A stretch of DNA of 20,130 bases, taken from IMG/VR virus record IMGVR_UViG_3300034198_013131, positions 1 through 20,130 of that record; one strand, given 5' to 3'. The position numbers were made by a program, and so were the translations under genes. Below are positions 5,964 to 13,333 of the stretch, in pieces (position 1 is the first letter of the stretch; each line of letters opens with the position of its first letter). The stretch is from a virus. The notes under the pieces were generated by a model. It did no database searches and was not told the origin of the DNA. It saw only the letters and a program-made list of their open reading frames with translations.

Positions 5964-6785
5964 AATAAAAATAAAATAGGATATATTCGACCATATGACG
6001 GAGAACTCTTTACTGAAAATATTGACGGAACATATTCGATAGATCGTCTTAGACAAGAATTGCCAAATTCTTTATTGAATTCGTATTCTGCGGAAACTCT
6101 GGCAGATTCTGGATTTGAAAAAATTGATATGAGTAGTGTCGGAGTTCCTGAAAAACCGAATTTGAAAATCGTAGCATTCCGGGATGATACAAATAACGAT
6201 CTTTATACTTTAAATCGCGACGGAGTGACCTTTGGTTATCAATGGTTAAAATCCAGAGGAGTTCCTAGTTTAGAATGGGATGAAAATGAGATGTTTGCTA
6301 GACATTTCATCCCAATCTATCAAAATCCTTATTACATTGATTCTAATGGTAAAATTCTATGGGATAATGTAGAGGTTAAAAAGGCAGAGGTCAATCTACA
6401 TTCTACGATGGATGCCAAGGTTTGGACGGATGAATTTTGTAAAACTTATGAAAAGTTATACAATCAGAAGATTGATGAAGAATGGATTTATGGTTGGATG
6501 TGTAATGCCATCGGTTGTGGATATGATCATCACGGTTGGAAACGGGACAAGGAGTATATTTATATCTTAAAAACTAGAGGCGGTGATATTTTGAAGGTAT
6601 TCCATTACGAACCTTCTGAAAAAGATATTAAAGAAGAATATGTTAAGCATTATCCTGAAAATCTAGTAGGTAATGATTACAAGATTTTTGATTATGTTAG
6701 GCTATATCGATGGTCTAGAGTTTATGGACTTATGGAAATGAGTGGGCCTAAATCTGATACATTATATGAATGGAAAGGAAATTGA
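5949..6785 (+). CDS. hypothetical protein with a phage W-x-x-E-F/Gly-Tyr-Asp domain
   Basis: 278 residues; no overall family recognised. Residues about 155-195 (TMDAKVWTDEFC, then WIYGWMCNAIGCGYDHH) match a small domain common in phage proteins of unknown function, usually written as M-D-x-x-x-W-x-x-E-F followed by G-W-x-x-N-A-I-x-x-G-Y-D. Here it is embedded in a longer protein: the N-terminal 130 residues look like mixed alpha-beta sequence and the last 80 are rich in Tyr, Trp and charged residues. Two starts are possible, 5949 or 5961, because the start region is duplicated. It ends with TGA, and the next gene begins three bases later in the same frame. Confidence 0.7.
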   Translation: MNKIMNKNKIGYIRPYDGELFTENIDGTYSIDRLRQELPNSLLNSYSAETLADSGFEKIDMSSVGVPEKPNLKIVAFRDDTNNDLYTLNRDGVTFGYQWLKSRGVPSLEWDENEMFARHFIPIYQNPYYIDSNGKILWDNVEVKKAEVNLHSTMDAKVWTDEFCKTYEKLYNQKIDEEWIYGWMCNAIGCGYDHHGWKRDKEYIYILKTRGGDILKVFHYEPSEKDIKEEYVKHYPENLVGNDYKIFDYVRLYRWSRVYGLMEMSGPKSDTLYEWKGN

Positions 6786-6788
6786 TAT

Positions 6789-7106
6789 ATGAATAATACT
6801 TTAGATGATGATTGGTTTGAGGCAGATCCTGCTGTAGTAGTAACTCTACTAGACGCCGTAACTGGTGATATTCGGGTTGTTGAAGGAATCCGAGAATTTG
6901 AATGGGTTGAGAATAATCTTTCTTGCGATTGTAATAGATCAACATTTTTTGACAATTGGGGAGAATCAAATACTTGTGTTGCTATCAGATATATTATAAT
7001 TGATGTAGTATATGATAATCCTGATATGTTATATAACTACAAGACGTATCAATTTAATCAAGATTATCCTAAATATTTGTTGGAAAAATATATGGATATT
7101 GAGTAA
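6789..7106 (+). CDS. hypothetical acidic protein, 105 aa
   Basis: Function unknown. The sequence VTLLDAVTGDIRVVEGIREF followed by WVENNLSCDCNRSTFF resembles, from memory, a widespread small phage protein type with an N-W-x-C-D-C-N-R core. The C-terminal part is rich in Tyr and Asp. The ATG is in the same reading frame as the upstream gene, separated from its TGA by a single codon, so stop readthrough would fuse the two. Separate genes are the simpler reading, since the start is a good ATG and each half looks complete. Confidence 0.68.
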   Translation: MNNTLDDDWFEADPAVVVTLLDAVTGDIRVVEGIREFEWVENNLSCDCNRSTFFDNWGESNTCVAIRYIIIDVVYDNPDMLYNYKTYQFNQDYPKYLLEKYMDIE

Positions 7107-7116
7107 ATATAGATGT

Positions 7117-7305
7117 ATGAAAATTCTAGACAAAAACTCTGTAAAGCTCAGGTGTAAAACTGGGAGTTGTTGCCCGATCATTAAAAAAGTGGAAGAAAAT
7201 CACTTTGAAGTGACTGATGATTATAACGGCAAGGTTCAATTGACCAAAGATCAGTTGATCATGTTTAAAGAGGCCATTACCTATTTTGAAGATACCTCAG
7301 TCTAA
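7117..7305 (+). CDS. hypothetical protein, 62 aa
   Basis: Begins MKILDKNSVKLRCKTGSCCPII. The frame is open further left, but that part lies inside the previous gene and reads as low-quality hydrophobic sequence, so the ATG at 7117, ten bases after the previous stop, is preferred. A C-x-x-x-x-C-C cluster sits near the N-terminus and the C-terminal half (KVQLTKDQLIMFKEAITYF) is a strand followed by a helix. Small proteins of this style recur in phage accessory regions; no function is known to me. Confidence 0.7.
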   Translation: MKILDKNSVKLRCKTGSCCPIIKKVEENHFEVTDDYNGKVQLTKDQLIMFKEAITYFEDTSV

Positions 7306-7331
7306 TATAAAATTATTACAAAAATTTGCTT

Positions 7332-7967
7332 ATGAGTATACCAGATTATTTAAAAGAATTAAGTAAAATATATAAACCAACTTCAATATTAGATATTGGG
7401 GCACATTATGGCGAATTTTCAAAATTTTGCAAGTCACTTTGGACAGATGTGAACTTATTGATGCTAGAGGGTAATGCTGAATGCGAATCCGTTTTAGTGC
7501 AATTGCCATTTGATTATCGTATTGTTCTTTTAAGTGATACTAATAAAGAAGTCACTTTACATTTAAATCCCAAAAATTTAAGTTGCACAGGAACATCTTA
7601 TTACAAAGAAAGGACGAGACATTACAAAGAGAGTGTAAAAATAATTAAAAACACTTATACTTTGGATGAAGTCGTAGAAGATATTGATAAGACGTATGAT
7701 ATAATTAAGATTGATACTCAGGGATCTGAATTGGATATTGTAAAAGGTGGGTTGAAAACAGTTCAGAATTGTTCTTATTTGATAATGGAGGTTTCTACTC
7801 TTCAATACAATGAGGGTAGTCCTTTATTCGATGAAATAATTGAATACATGAATAACATTGGATTTTCTGATTATGAAATTATTGAAGAACATATTTGGAG
7901 AGATCCAAACGAAAATGAATTTGAATATGGTAAAATCTTTCAAGTAGATGTTGTTTTTAAAAAATAA
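7332..7967 (+). CDS. FkbM-type SAM-dependent methyltransferase
   Basis: A 211-residue class I methyltransferase of the FkbM family, which O-methylates sugars and small molecules. Motif I is LDIGAHYGEF (20-29), Glu46 is placed to bind the S-adenosylmethionine ribose, and YDIIKIDTQGSELDIVKGG (122-140) is the FkbM signature in which I-K-I-D-x-Q-G-x-E-x-x-x-L/I-x-G-G follows strand 4. The start is the ATG at 7332; a TTG six bases earlier is in frame but unlikely. FkbM enzymes are usual partners of glycosyltransferases in glycan clusters, so it may modify the sugars added by the enzymes encoded at 9830-12048. It is the last gene before the bidirectional terminator. Confidence 0.9.
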   Translation: MSIPDYLKELSKIYKPTSILDIGAHYGEFSKFCKSLWTDVNLLMLEGNAECESVLVQLPFDYRIVLLSDTNKEVTLHLNPKNLSCTGTSYYKERTRHYKESVKIIKNTYTLDEVVEDIDKTYDIIKIDTQGSELDIVKGGLKTVQNCSYLIMEVSTLQYNEGSPLFDEIIEYMNNIGFSDYEIIEEHIWRDPNENEFEYGKIFQVDVVFKK

Positions 7968-8005
7968 AACAGATTTTCTCGTTTTTGAATTATTTATTAA
8001 AACAT

Positions 8006-8048
8006 AAACAAAAAACTCGCTATATCTAATATAGCGAGTTTTTTGTTT
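8006..8048. terminator. bidirectional rho-independent terminator
   Basis: A perfect inverted repeat: two 20-base arms (8006-8025 and 8029-8048) around the three-base loop CTA. The core CTCGCTATAT/ATATAGCGAG is flanked by six A on one side and six T on the other, so each strand ends in a T run after a stable stem. It sits between the convergent FkbM and PhoH genes and should stop both transcripts. Confidence 0.95.
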
Positions 8049-8056
8049 TTATTCTA

Positions 8057-8782
8057 TTATGTATTGATTAGCTTTTTGTAATCGCTGTATCGTTTAGATA
8101 CAAATTTAACAAACTTGCTTCTCATCACTAAATCAGGATCTTTCATTTCATAATATGAGATTCCGTTATTACGACTCTCTTGATCATTGAATAAGTTTAC
8201 AAGTTTCTCAAATTCGTGTTGTTGGTTTTTGGGTAAATCGCATTGATCGGAATCTGCTACCATAAATAATTTAGAAGTTTCTTCCAATCGAGTCATAACC
8301 AAGGTGGATTCTGCTAAGGTCCAATTCTGACACTCATCGCCAATAATCACCGCATCTTTCAAGCTTCTTCCTCGAAGAAAAGATAAAGGAACAACTTCAA
8401 TGGTTTTTGTATCTAAGAATTGTGTAATTTCTGAAGGATTCAGCAACTTATTTAAGGAATCTAATAATGGAAACGAATACTGTAAAATCTTGTCTGCAAC
8501 ATCGCCAGGAAGCAAGCCGATCTTTGTTCCTGCTGATTCTACGGCACTTCTCACGTAATAGATTTTTTTATACTTACCTTCCTGCAATAACGTCAAGGCT
8601 GCATATGTGGACATGATAGTTTTTCCACATCCTGCTAATGCATCAATAATAACACATGAAGTGTTTCTATTAAGCATTTTATCTATAATTTCTTTCTGTG
8701 TGTTATTCCAAACAAATGGTTGGGCGATTAGAAAAGAATTTTTCATCTTCTCTCTTATTTTTCCTACACGGTTATTAGCCAT
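8057..8782 (-). CDS. phoH: PhoH-like ATPase
   Basis: A 241-residue PhoH-family P-loop protein, related to superfamily 1 helicases and to the phosphate-starvation protein PhoH. Walker A is LAGCGKT (49-55), and IIGDECQNWT (146-155) is the Walker B/DExxQ-N element that identifies PhoH. YYVRSAVESAGTKIGLLPGD (75-94) is the strongly conserved segment between them, where many PhoH proteins have R-P-x-V-x-x-G-x-x-x-G-F-L-P-G. PhoH is common in T4-like phages; its role in infection is uncertain, with RNA or nucleotide metabolism proposed. It is the last gene of the minus-strand operon, ten bases after the gp4-like gene, and is followed by the terminator. Confidence 0.95.
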   Translation of the reverse strand: MANNRVGKIREKMKNSFLIAQPFVWNNTQKEIIDKMLNRNTSCVIIDALAGCGKTIMSTYAALTLLQEGKYKKIYYVRSAVESAGTKIGLLPGDVADKILQYSFPLLDSLNKLLNPSEITQFLDTKTIEVVPLSFLRGRSLKDAVIIGDECQNWTLAESTLVMTRLEETSKLFMVADSDQCDLPKNQQHEFEKLVNLFNDQESRNNGISYYEMKDPDLVMRSKFVKFVSKRYSDYKKLINT

Positions 8783-8792
8783 AAAAAATTTA

Positions 8793-9278
8793 TTAAGTTG
8801 TTAAAATTGTATCAATGTTCTTCTCGGTGATAATGATAAATTGTATATCACGATTCTTAGTTCTCTTCTGTTCTACACACCATTGTCTAGCAGCATCCCA
8901 TTTGTTTGTATTATTTAGGAAAGCCACGGATTCATACATGACCGTGCTCTTCTTTTTATTGCCGTGTTCCGTAGGAGGAAGGGTTTGTTTATGTGGTTTT
9001 ATTTCCACGATATATTCCTTTATAACTTCTCCGAGTTTTATCTTGAAGTAAAAATCCACAAAATATCGGGCTATCCGTTGTTCAGATGATTTAAAATACG
9101 GAATGACTACTTTTTCACTGCTCCATTCCAGTATATTATCATTCTTATCCAGAACATTCATCATTTTCATCTCCAATCCAGAACGATATTCAGGAGGGGT
9201 CTTATTGAGGCATTTGGCCTTGTTTACTGGCTTATACAAGCCTTGCTTGAACTCACGATAGGTCCGCTTTGGTTTCAT
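8793..9278 (-). CDS. T4 gp4-like head-completion nuclease (TnsA-like fold)
   Basis: 161 residues matching the T4 gene 4 (50/65) head-completion protein and the N-terminal nuclease fold of TnsA. The order of motifs fits: YRSGLEMKMMNVLD (31-44, catalytic Glu36), EWSSEKVVIPYF (51-62), RYFVDFYFK (71-79, catalytic Asp75), YIVEIKPHKQTLPP (89-102, with Glu92-x-Lys94 and Gln98), then an aromatic/Trp-containing helix (NTNKWDAARQWC) and a last strand FIIITEKN. In T4 this protein is added to the filled head before tail joining and has nuclease-fold residues; its exact action is not settled. The ATG overlaps the TGA of the membrane-protein gene (ATGA, 9275-9278). It places this operon among virion assembly genes. 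Confidence 0.9.
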   Translation of the reverse strand: MKPKRTYREFKQGLYKPVNKAKCLNKTPPEYRSGLEMKMMNVLDKNDNILEWSSEKVVIPYFKSSEQRIARYFVDFYFKIKLGEVIKEYIVEIKPHKQTLPPTEHGNKKKSTVMYESVAFLNNTNKWDAARQWCVEQKRTKNRDIQFIIITEKNIDTILTT

Positions 9279-9478
9279 TCCAGAGAATTGATTTTAATGG
9301 TTTGAGCTTCGACAGTATCTTTCAATTTGTTAATTTTGTCAACTTGATAGAAGTGTGAAATGATCATACCAATTGTAGAATAAAAGAATTCACTAGGAAC
9401 AACTCCTGCAAAAAATCCGCCAATAATGGATAGAATCACAATTAATGCAATAATGTTTTTGGTGGTATTTTTAGTCAT
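9275..9478 (-). CDS. small membrane protein, 67 aa
   Basis: One clear transmembrane helix at about 8-27 (NIIALIVILSIIGGFFAG), a second weaker hydrophobic stretch at 31-43, and a C-terminal charged coiled-coil-like segment (DKINKLKDTVEAQTIKINSL). The start at 9478 is chosen because its ATG overlaps the stop of the upstream gene as ATGACTAA; an in-frame ATG at 9496 would overlap more. Size and layout would suit a holin, spanin or phage membrane accessory protein, but no family is recognised and no lysin gene is visible nearby. Confidence 0.68.
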   Translation of the reverse strand: MTKNTTKNIIALIVILSIIGGFFAGVVPSEFFYSTIGMIISHFYQVDKINKLKDTVEAQTIKINSLE

Positions 9479-9818
9479 TTTTGGTAAGGGCTTCATTCAA
9501 TTTCTTAAGAGCACCGTCTAGTTCCGCAAGAGATTGCTGTAGGGAAACTTCTGAAAGAGTCCCTGCTACTGGAGTTACAGGAGTTACTCCGATATATTTG
9601 CCATACTTTTCGATAAGTTCTTTTACTTTAGTGAGAACTTCAATAATCTTAGGAATGTAGTTTTCTAAAAGAAGTCCTAATTTAGTATCACCTAGTTGCG
9701 TCTCGATAAATGCCAGAGACTGTAAAGTTTTGACAATGGCAACATAAGATACGTTTACCACATCTTTAATTTTGGCAAGGTTTTTAGCAAGAAAGAAAGC
9801 GGCGAAAAAGTTTTTCAT
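9471..9818 (-). CDS. helical hypothetical protein, 115 aa
   Basis: Not recognised. It begins with a short amphipathic or hydrophobic helix (MKNFFAAFFLAKNLAK), continues with two further helices up to about residue 74, then a Val/Thr/Pro linker (VTPVTPVAG) and a final Leu-rich helix. No Cys or catalytic motif. It is followed by the small membrane protein through an eight-base overlap (ATGACTAA, 9471-9478), so the two products probably work together, perhaps at a membrane. Confidence 0.68.
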   Translation of the reverse strand: MKNFFAAFFLAKNLAKIKDVVNVSYVAIVKTLQSLAFIETQLGDTKLGLLLENYIPKIIEVLTKVKELIEKYGKYIGVTPVTPVAGTLSEVSLQQSLAELDGALKKLNEALTKND

Positions 9819-9829
9819 AACAGATATAC

Positions 9830-11014
9830 TTACAAATTAATGAGATGCTTTTCAAAAACATATATACTTTTTTTAAACCAGAAAAAGTCTTCTTCGCATA
9901 GATTTCTGAACTTTTCTGTTAAATCATGATTTAACCCAAACCCTTTAGCATTAAGTTTTTCGATTACATAATCTGAATTTTGTTCATTGATGTGTCGGGT
10001 CCCTCCTTGGTTAGGTATTGCCCATGACAAAACCAGTCTGTTGTTGCACGCTGAAGTTATACTATTAAGTATAATGTGTTCAAATTGAGAAGGAATATGT
10101 TCTATAACTTCTATGGACATGACATTTCCCGGTGTATCTATAACTAAAGGACATATTAGATCAAATTCTTTGATTTTATCAAAGTTGGACAATTCGGTTA
10201 TTCCCGGAGTTCCTTCAAATCCCTGAACTGTGAACCCCTGCGTTTCTAAATATTGAATATACTTTCCTAATCCGCATCCAAAATCGTAGACAGGAAATTC
10301 TTTATCAAAGTAATTTTCCAGTAGAGTTGCCAACGAATTGCTGTAAAAATTATCACCGTTTTGTTCCTGTTTATTGAATATACACGATCTATTCAGAAAA
10401 TTATAATTTGTTCCGGGCCATGAACATATTGTATGAAATCTTCCTTCATGAATGGAGGAGTTGTCTCCGAGGTGTTGTATGAAGCTGGGACATGATGCTA
10501 AAAAGTGTTTAAATCCGTAACAAATCCCCCATTCTTTAATACGCATGTCATGCAATCCCACCAATGTAGTTGTTTCCAGAGATTGTATTAAAGAATTTAT
10601 ACGGTTTTTGTGTATACAATATCCTTGAGTCCCGTAAAACCTTTCTATCGGATATTTCCAGGCTATAATCGACTGACGGGTTTCTACATAATTGGTTGAT
10701 AACGAATATAGCGGAACGTTCTCGTCATAACACAAATTCAGCCATGCATCTACTGATTCCAGAAAATTATTAATTACATCAACATCATCTTCCAAAAATA
10801 TTGTCCATTCGGTATTCTGTTTTTGAGCTTCTTTTAAACATCTCAGGGAATTTTCGTTACATCCTCCTTTATCTAGGGTAGAATCGTTGAATATGGCGAA
10901 ATAACCCAGTAGTGGACTGTGGAAAACTCCAGATCTTGCCAAGTTTGCTATGGTATTATTTAAATAGTTTTTTTGACTTCTATTTACGGTAGGTATGACT
11001 ATACTATATTTCAT
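9830..11014 (-). CDS. fusion of GT-A glycosyltransferase and SAM methyltransferase
   Basis: 394 residues in two parts. Residues 1 to about 225 look like a GT-A glycosyltransferase: MKYSIVIPTVNR start, FNDSTLDKGG (42-51) and FLEDDVDV (73-80), where E-D-D-V-D stands in the place of the DxD nucleotide-sugar motif, plus later HDMRIKEWGI (155-164). Residues about 238-394 are a class I methyltransferase: VYDFGCGLGKYI (242-253) is motif I, Glu267 follows strand 2, IEVIEHIP (301-308) is the motif after strand 4, and LVLSWAIPNQGGTRHINEQN (327-346) is typical of the catalytic side in sugar and quinone methyltransferases. One enzyme could thus add a sugar and methylate the same glycan. It is five bases downstream of the GT-B gene inside the structural operon, implying virion glycosylation. 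Confidence 0.82.
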   Translation of the reverse strand: MKYSIVIPTVNRSQKNYLNNTIANLARSGVFHSPLLGYFAIFNDSTLDKGGCNENSLRCLKEAQKQNTEWTIFLEDDVDVINNFLESVDAWLNLCYDENVPLYSLSTNYVETRQSIIAWKYPIERFYGTQGYCIHKNRINSLIQSLETTTLVGLHDMRIKEWGICYGFKHFLASCPSFIQHLGDNSSIHEGRFHTICSWPGTNYNFLNRSCIFNKQEQNGDNFYSNSLATLLENYFDKEFPVYDFGCGLGKYIQYLETQGFTVQGFEGTPGITELSNFDKIKEFDLICPLVIDTPGNVMSIEVIEHIPSQFEHIILNSITSACNNRLVLSWAIPNQGGTRHINEQNSDYVIEKLNAKGFGLNHDLTEKFRNLCEEDFFWFKKSIYVFEKHLINL

Positions 11015-11019
11015 AGGTG

Positions 11020-12048
11020 TTATAAAGTCTCTTGGATTTTATTAGTTATGGTAGAAAATGACAGATGATTATTTTGGGGAAGATTATGCACGAACGAATC
11101 GTAGGAGTTAATTACATTGTAGATTTTATCCACAGCATCCGTCTCGTCTGGATCTGCCCAATAACCTTTGAAGAAATCATTACTAACTGGAACTAAAGTA
11201 TAATCAACTAACAAATTTTCATTTGTTATGAAATCCAGATTTCCGGAATATTTTGTGCAGATAGGCACAGTTTTTAACTCTATTGCTTCTGCTATAGTCA
11301 ATCCAAAACCTTCACTTCTATGTAATGATAGAATGATGTGGCATTGGGCTATCAATTTAAACAGATCATCGTTTATCATGTAACTGTCGTCAATAGTTAC
11401 ATGATAAGATTTTGTTATATTTTTAATAACTTGTTTTTCAGAATCAGATACTGAAGTAGTTTTTAATATTATTTCTATGTCTGGATATCTCTGTTTAATT
11501 GTGTTAGCAACTCGAAGATTTCCGTGAAGATTTTTTCGATGCACATTTGACGATACGTTCCCCATTATTAAAATAGTGAATTTTTGTTTTTTTGTGTAGT
11601 TGGAGGTTTTGGAGGGTATGGGATGATGAATTATTTTAACTTTTTTGTCCGATATATATTGAGAAAATGTATTTTTACAATATTGACTAGATGTCCAAAT
11701 TTCGTCAAACTCTTTTAAAATTTCTACATCTTTATCATGTAATTCACTACTTTCCCAAACAAAATAACCTATTTTTTTAAAGTTTTTAGGACTCTTAATG
11801 GGTTTTGTAGAAGATTTTAATGCATGATAGTGGTGAAATGTGGTATGGATGTATTTTATATCATGATCTATTTTTCCTATAAATTGAGGAAATTTATATA
11901 CATAGAATTTGGAATTAGTAATACTCTTACCCAAGTCAAATACATCAGGATTGGAGAATTGTTGAAAACACTCCACATATCTTCGGAACACTTCTCCTAA
12001 TGAAGTTGTGTTATTGGCGAGTCCGGCTAAAATGATAGAATCTTTCAT
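11020..12048 (-). CDS. GT-B glycosyltransferase, GT4-like
   Basis: 342 residues with the two-domain GT-B pattern. IGYFVWESSELHDKDVEIL (93-111) and FDEIWTSSQYCKNTF (114-128) are in the first half. ILIMGNVSSNVHRKNL (159-174) opens the second Rossmann domain. SLHRSEGFGLTIAEA (241-255) contains the E-x7-E pair Glu246/Glu254 that binds the donor nucleotide sugar in family GT4 enzymes, followed by PICTKYSGNLDFI. The Y-x-x-W-E-S/T-S opening is like GT4 enzymes found in other phages and in rhamnan clusters. The ATG overlaps the stop of the 65-residue gene as ATGA (12045-12048), so it is translated together with virion genes. Donor and acceptor cannot be predicted. Confidence 0.9.
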   Translation of the reverse strand: MKDSIILAGLANNTTSLGEVFRRYVECFQQFSNPDVFDLGKSITNSKFYVYKFPQFIGKIDHDIKYIHTTFHHYHALKSSTKPIKSPKNFKKIGYFVWESSELHDKDVEILKEFDEIWTSSQYCKNTFSQYISDKKVKIIHHPIPSKTSNYTKKQKFTILIMGNVSSNVHRKNLHGNLRVANTIKQRYPDIEIILKTTSVSDSEKQVIKNITKSYHVTIDDSYMINDDLFKLIAQCHIILSLHRSEGFGLTIAEAIELKTVPICTKYSGNLDFITNENLLVDYTLVPVSNDFFKGYWADPDETDAVDKIYNVINSYDSFVHNLPQNNHLSFSTITNKIQETL

Positions 12049-12242
12049 TCACAAGTTTGGTCAGAAGATACTCCGATAATACTATAGATGTCAGAAACAG
12101 GATTTAACATAGTATATTCGCTAAAATTAGTGTCTAATGGTGCTCGTTTTACCAGAAATTTTTTAATGACACCATTAACAGTTATATCAATATAATTGCC
12201 GTTATATGCATTGAATGCATTGTCGTTACTTTTTAAATTCAT
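12045..12242 (-). CDS. hypothetical protein, 65 aa, coupled to structural genes
   Basis: Not recognised. Short, mostly beta-strand-like sequence (NYIDITVNGVIKKFLVKRA in the middle) ending in SSDQTCE. It is joined by ATGA overlaps on both sides (12239-12242 and 12045-12048), between a structural gene and the GT-B glycosyltransferase gene. It may be a small tail or baseplate component or the acceptor of glycosylation; neither is shown by sequence. Confidence 0.68.
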   Translation of the reverse strand: MNLKSNDNAFNAYNGNYIDITVNGVIKKFLVKRAPLDTNFSEYTMLNPVSDIYSIIGVSSDQTCE

Positions 12243-13333
12243 GATAATAAATTGGACAGCATATCATATCCCTCTTCTTCAGGAATATCAACTAATATAG
12301 GAGCAGAAAAACTAAGGGATTCTCCGTAGGGGACTGCACTCAGACATTCTGTCAAAATGTATTTAGTTCCGACAAAACAGTAGTGTTTATCGGCGTATAG
12401 CTCATTTAAATTCACAGGATCATAGCAATCACTACAAATGGTATTGTTGCAAAATTCTATGTGTGTGTATGGATAATAGGTCCAACGACCATTGATGATT
12501 TTATAATAAAAATTGCCTCCGTTAGTTACGGAAATATCTTTTAGTTCGAATTTTTTAAGAACCTCTTTAGGGATATTAGCCAACTCTTTATATTTTTCAT
12601 AAGTTTTATAAACTATTTGATATTGGTATACGTATGATACGAATGCGCGTAAATCTGCTTCCCGAAAAGTGTCTAATATGTTGGAGTAAAATATGTTGGA
12701 TATTCTGTTGTAGGATACATAGTTTTCATAATTGGTTATATCTTTAATAGAATCTATGATAAAACTCGTTTTGTTGTTCTTCTTTAGGAAAAAATTGATT
12801 AATGCTAAAATGGCATTTAGTTGGTTTTCCAAACCAAGGAATGAATAGACCTCTTTTACTGTAGTGTTATAGTTCAAGGCCAATCCTTCTACTGTATAAG
12901 GATCGAATTCCGCCAAACGATATCCTTTCAGCATTTCATCGTTATAATTCTTACATAAAAAATCACATCTAAGGATTTGTTCCGGGGCAAATCCTTGAGG
13001 ATCAAAATTTTCATTTAACCAATTCTCAATTTCTAAATAATTTGCAGCACAATTGAAAGTCTTGTTATAAACAATCATGATAGGTTCCTGCCAATAACCT
13101 TTTGTCGCATAAACCAAACTGGAAGCGTTTCTCCAATTTGCGGAACTGGTGTTAATCGTAGTGTAAAGATTTGTTAAATCGGAAGATAATGAAGACATGA
13201 TAGTCAACACACTATTCCATTTTTCCTTTTCCAGAAATAGATTATCCAGACGAATATTCAATTCGTTCATATTGGAATTAATTTTATATAACCCATTTCC
13301 TAAATATTCGTAATCTGAAATAGACTTAATCAT
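12239..13333 (-). CDS. phage structural protein with S-A-x-W motif, 364 aa
   Basis: Likely a tail or baseplate protein. Its N-terminal 110 residues align with those of the next gene upstream: NLYTTINTSSANWRNASSL here against NLYNIVNTNSAKWIDTINT there, and YWQEPIMIVYNKTFN against IWLKPISLIYPYPFN. The T-x-N-x-x-S-A-x-W repeat is one I associate with virion proteins of large phages. The middle (about 120-250) is helical; the C-terminal part has three clustered Cys (FCNNTICSDCYDP, around 289-301) and beta-rich sequence. It overlaps the upstream gene by ATGATTAA and the downstream gene by ATGA. The exact virion position is unknown. Confidence 0.72.
   Translation of the reverse strand: MIKSISDYEYLGNGLYKINSNMNELNIRLDNLFLEKEKWNSVLTIMSSLSSDLTNLYTTINTSSANWRNASSLVYATKGYWQEPIMIVYNKTFNCAANYLEIENWLNENFDPQGFAPEQILRCDFLCKNYNDEMLKGYRLAEFDPYTVEGLALNYNTTVKEVYSFLGLENQLNAILALINFFLKKNNKTSFIIDSIKDITNYENYVSYNRISNIFYSNILDTFREADLRAFVSYVYQYQIVYKTYEKYKELANIPKEVLKKFELKDISVTNGGNFYYKIINGRWTYYPYTHIEFCNNTICSDCYDPVNLNELYADKHYCFVGTKYILTECLSAVPYGESLSFSAPILVDIPEEEGYDMLSNLLS

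Noticed and set aside
7326-7331. TTG at 7326 as the start of the FkbM gene.
   Set aside because: An ATG follows two codons later and the family does not need the extra residues.
8006-8048. A phage attachment or recombination site in the long perfect inverted repeat.
   Set aside because: Its position between convergent genes and the flanking A and T runs are fully explained by a bidirectional terminator.
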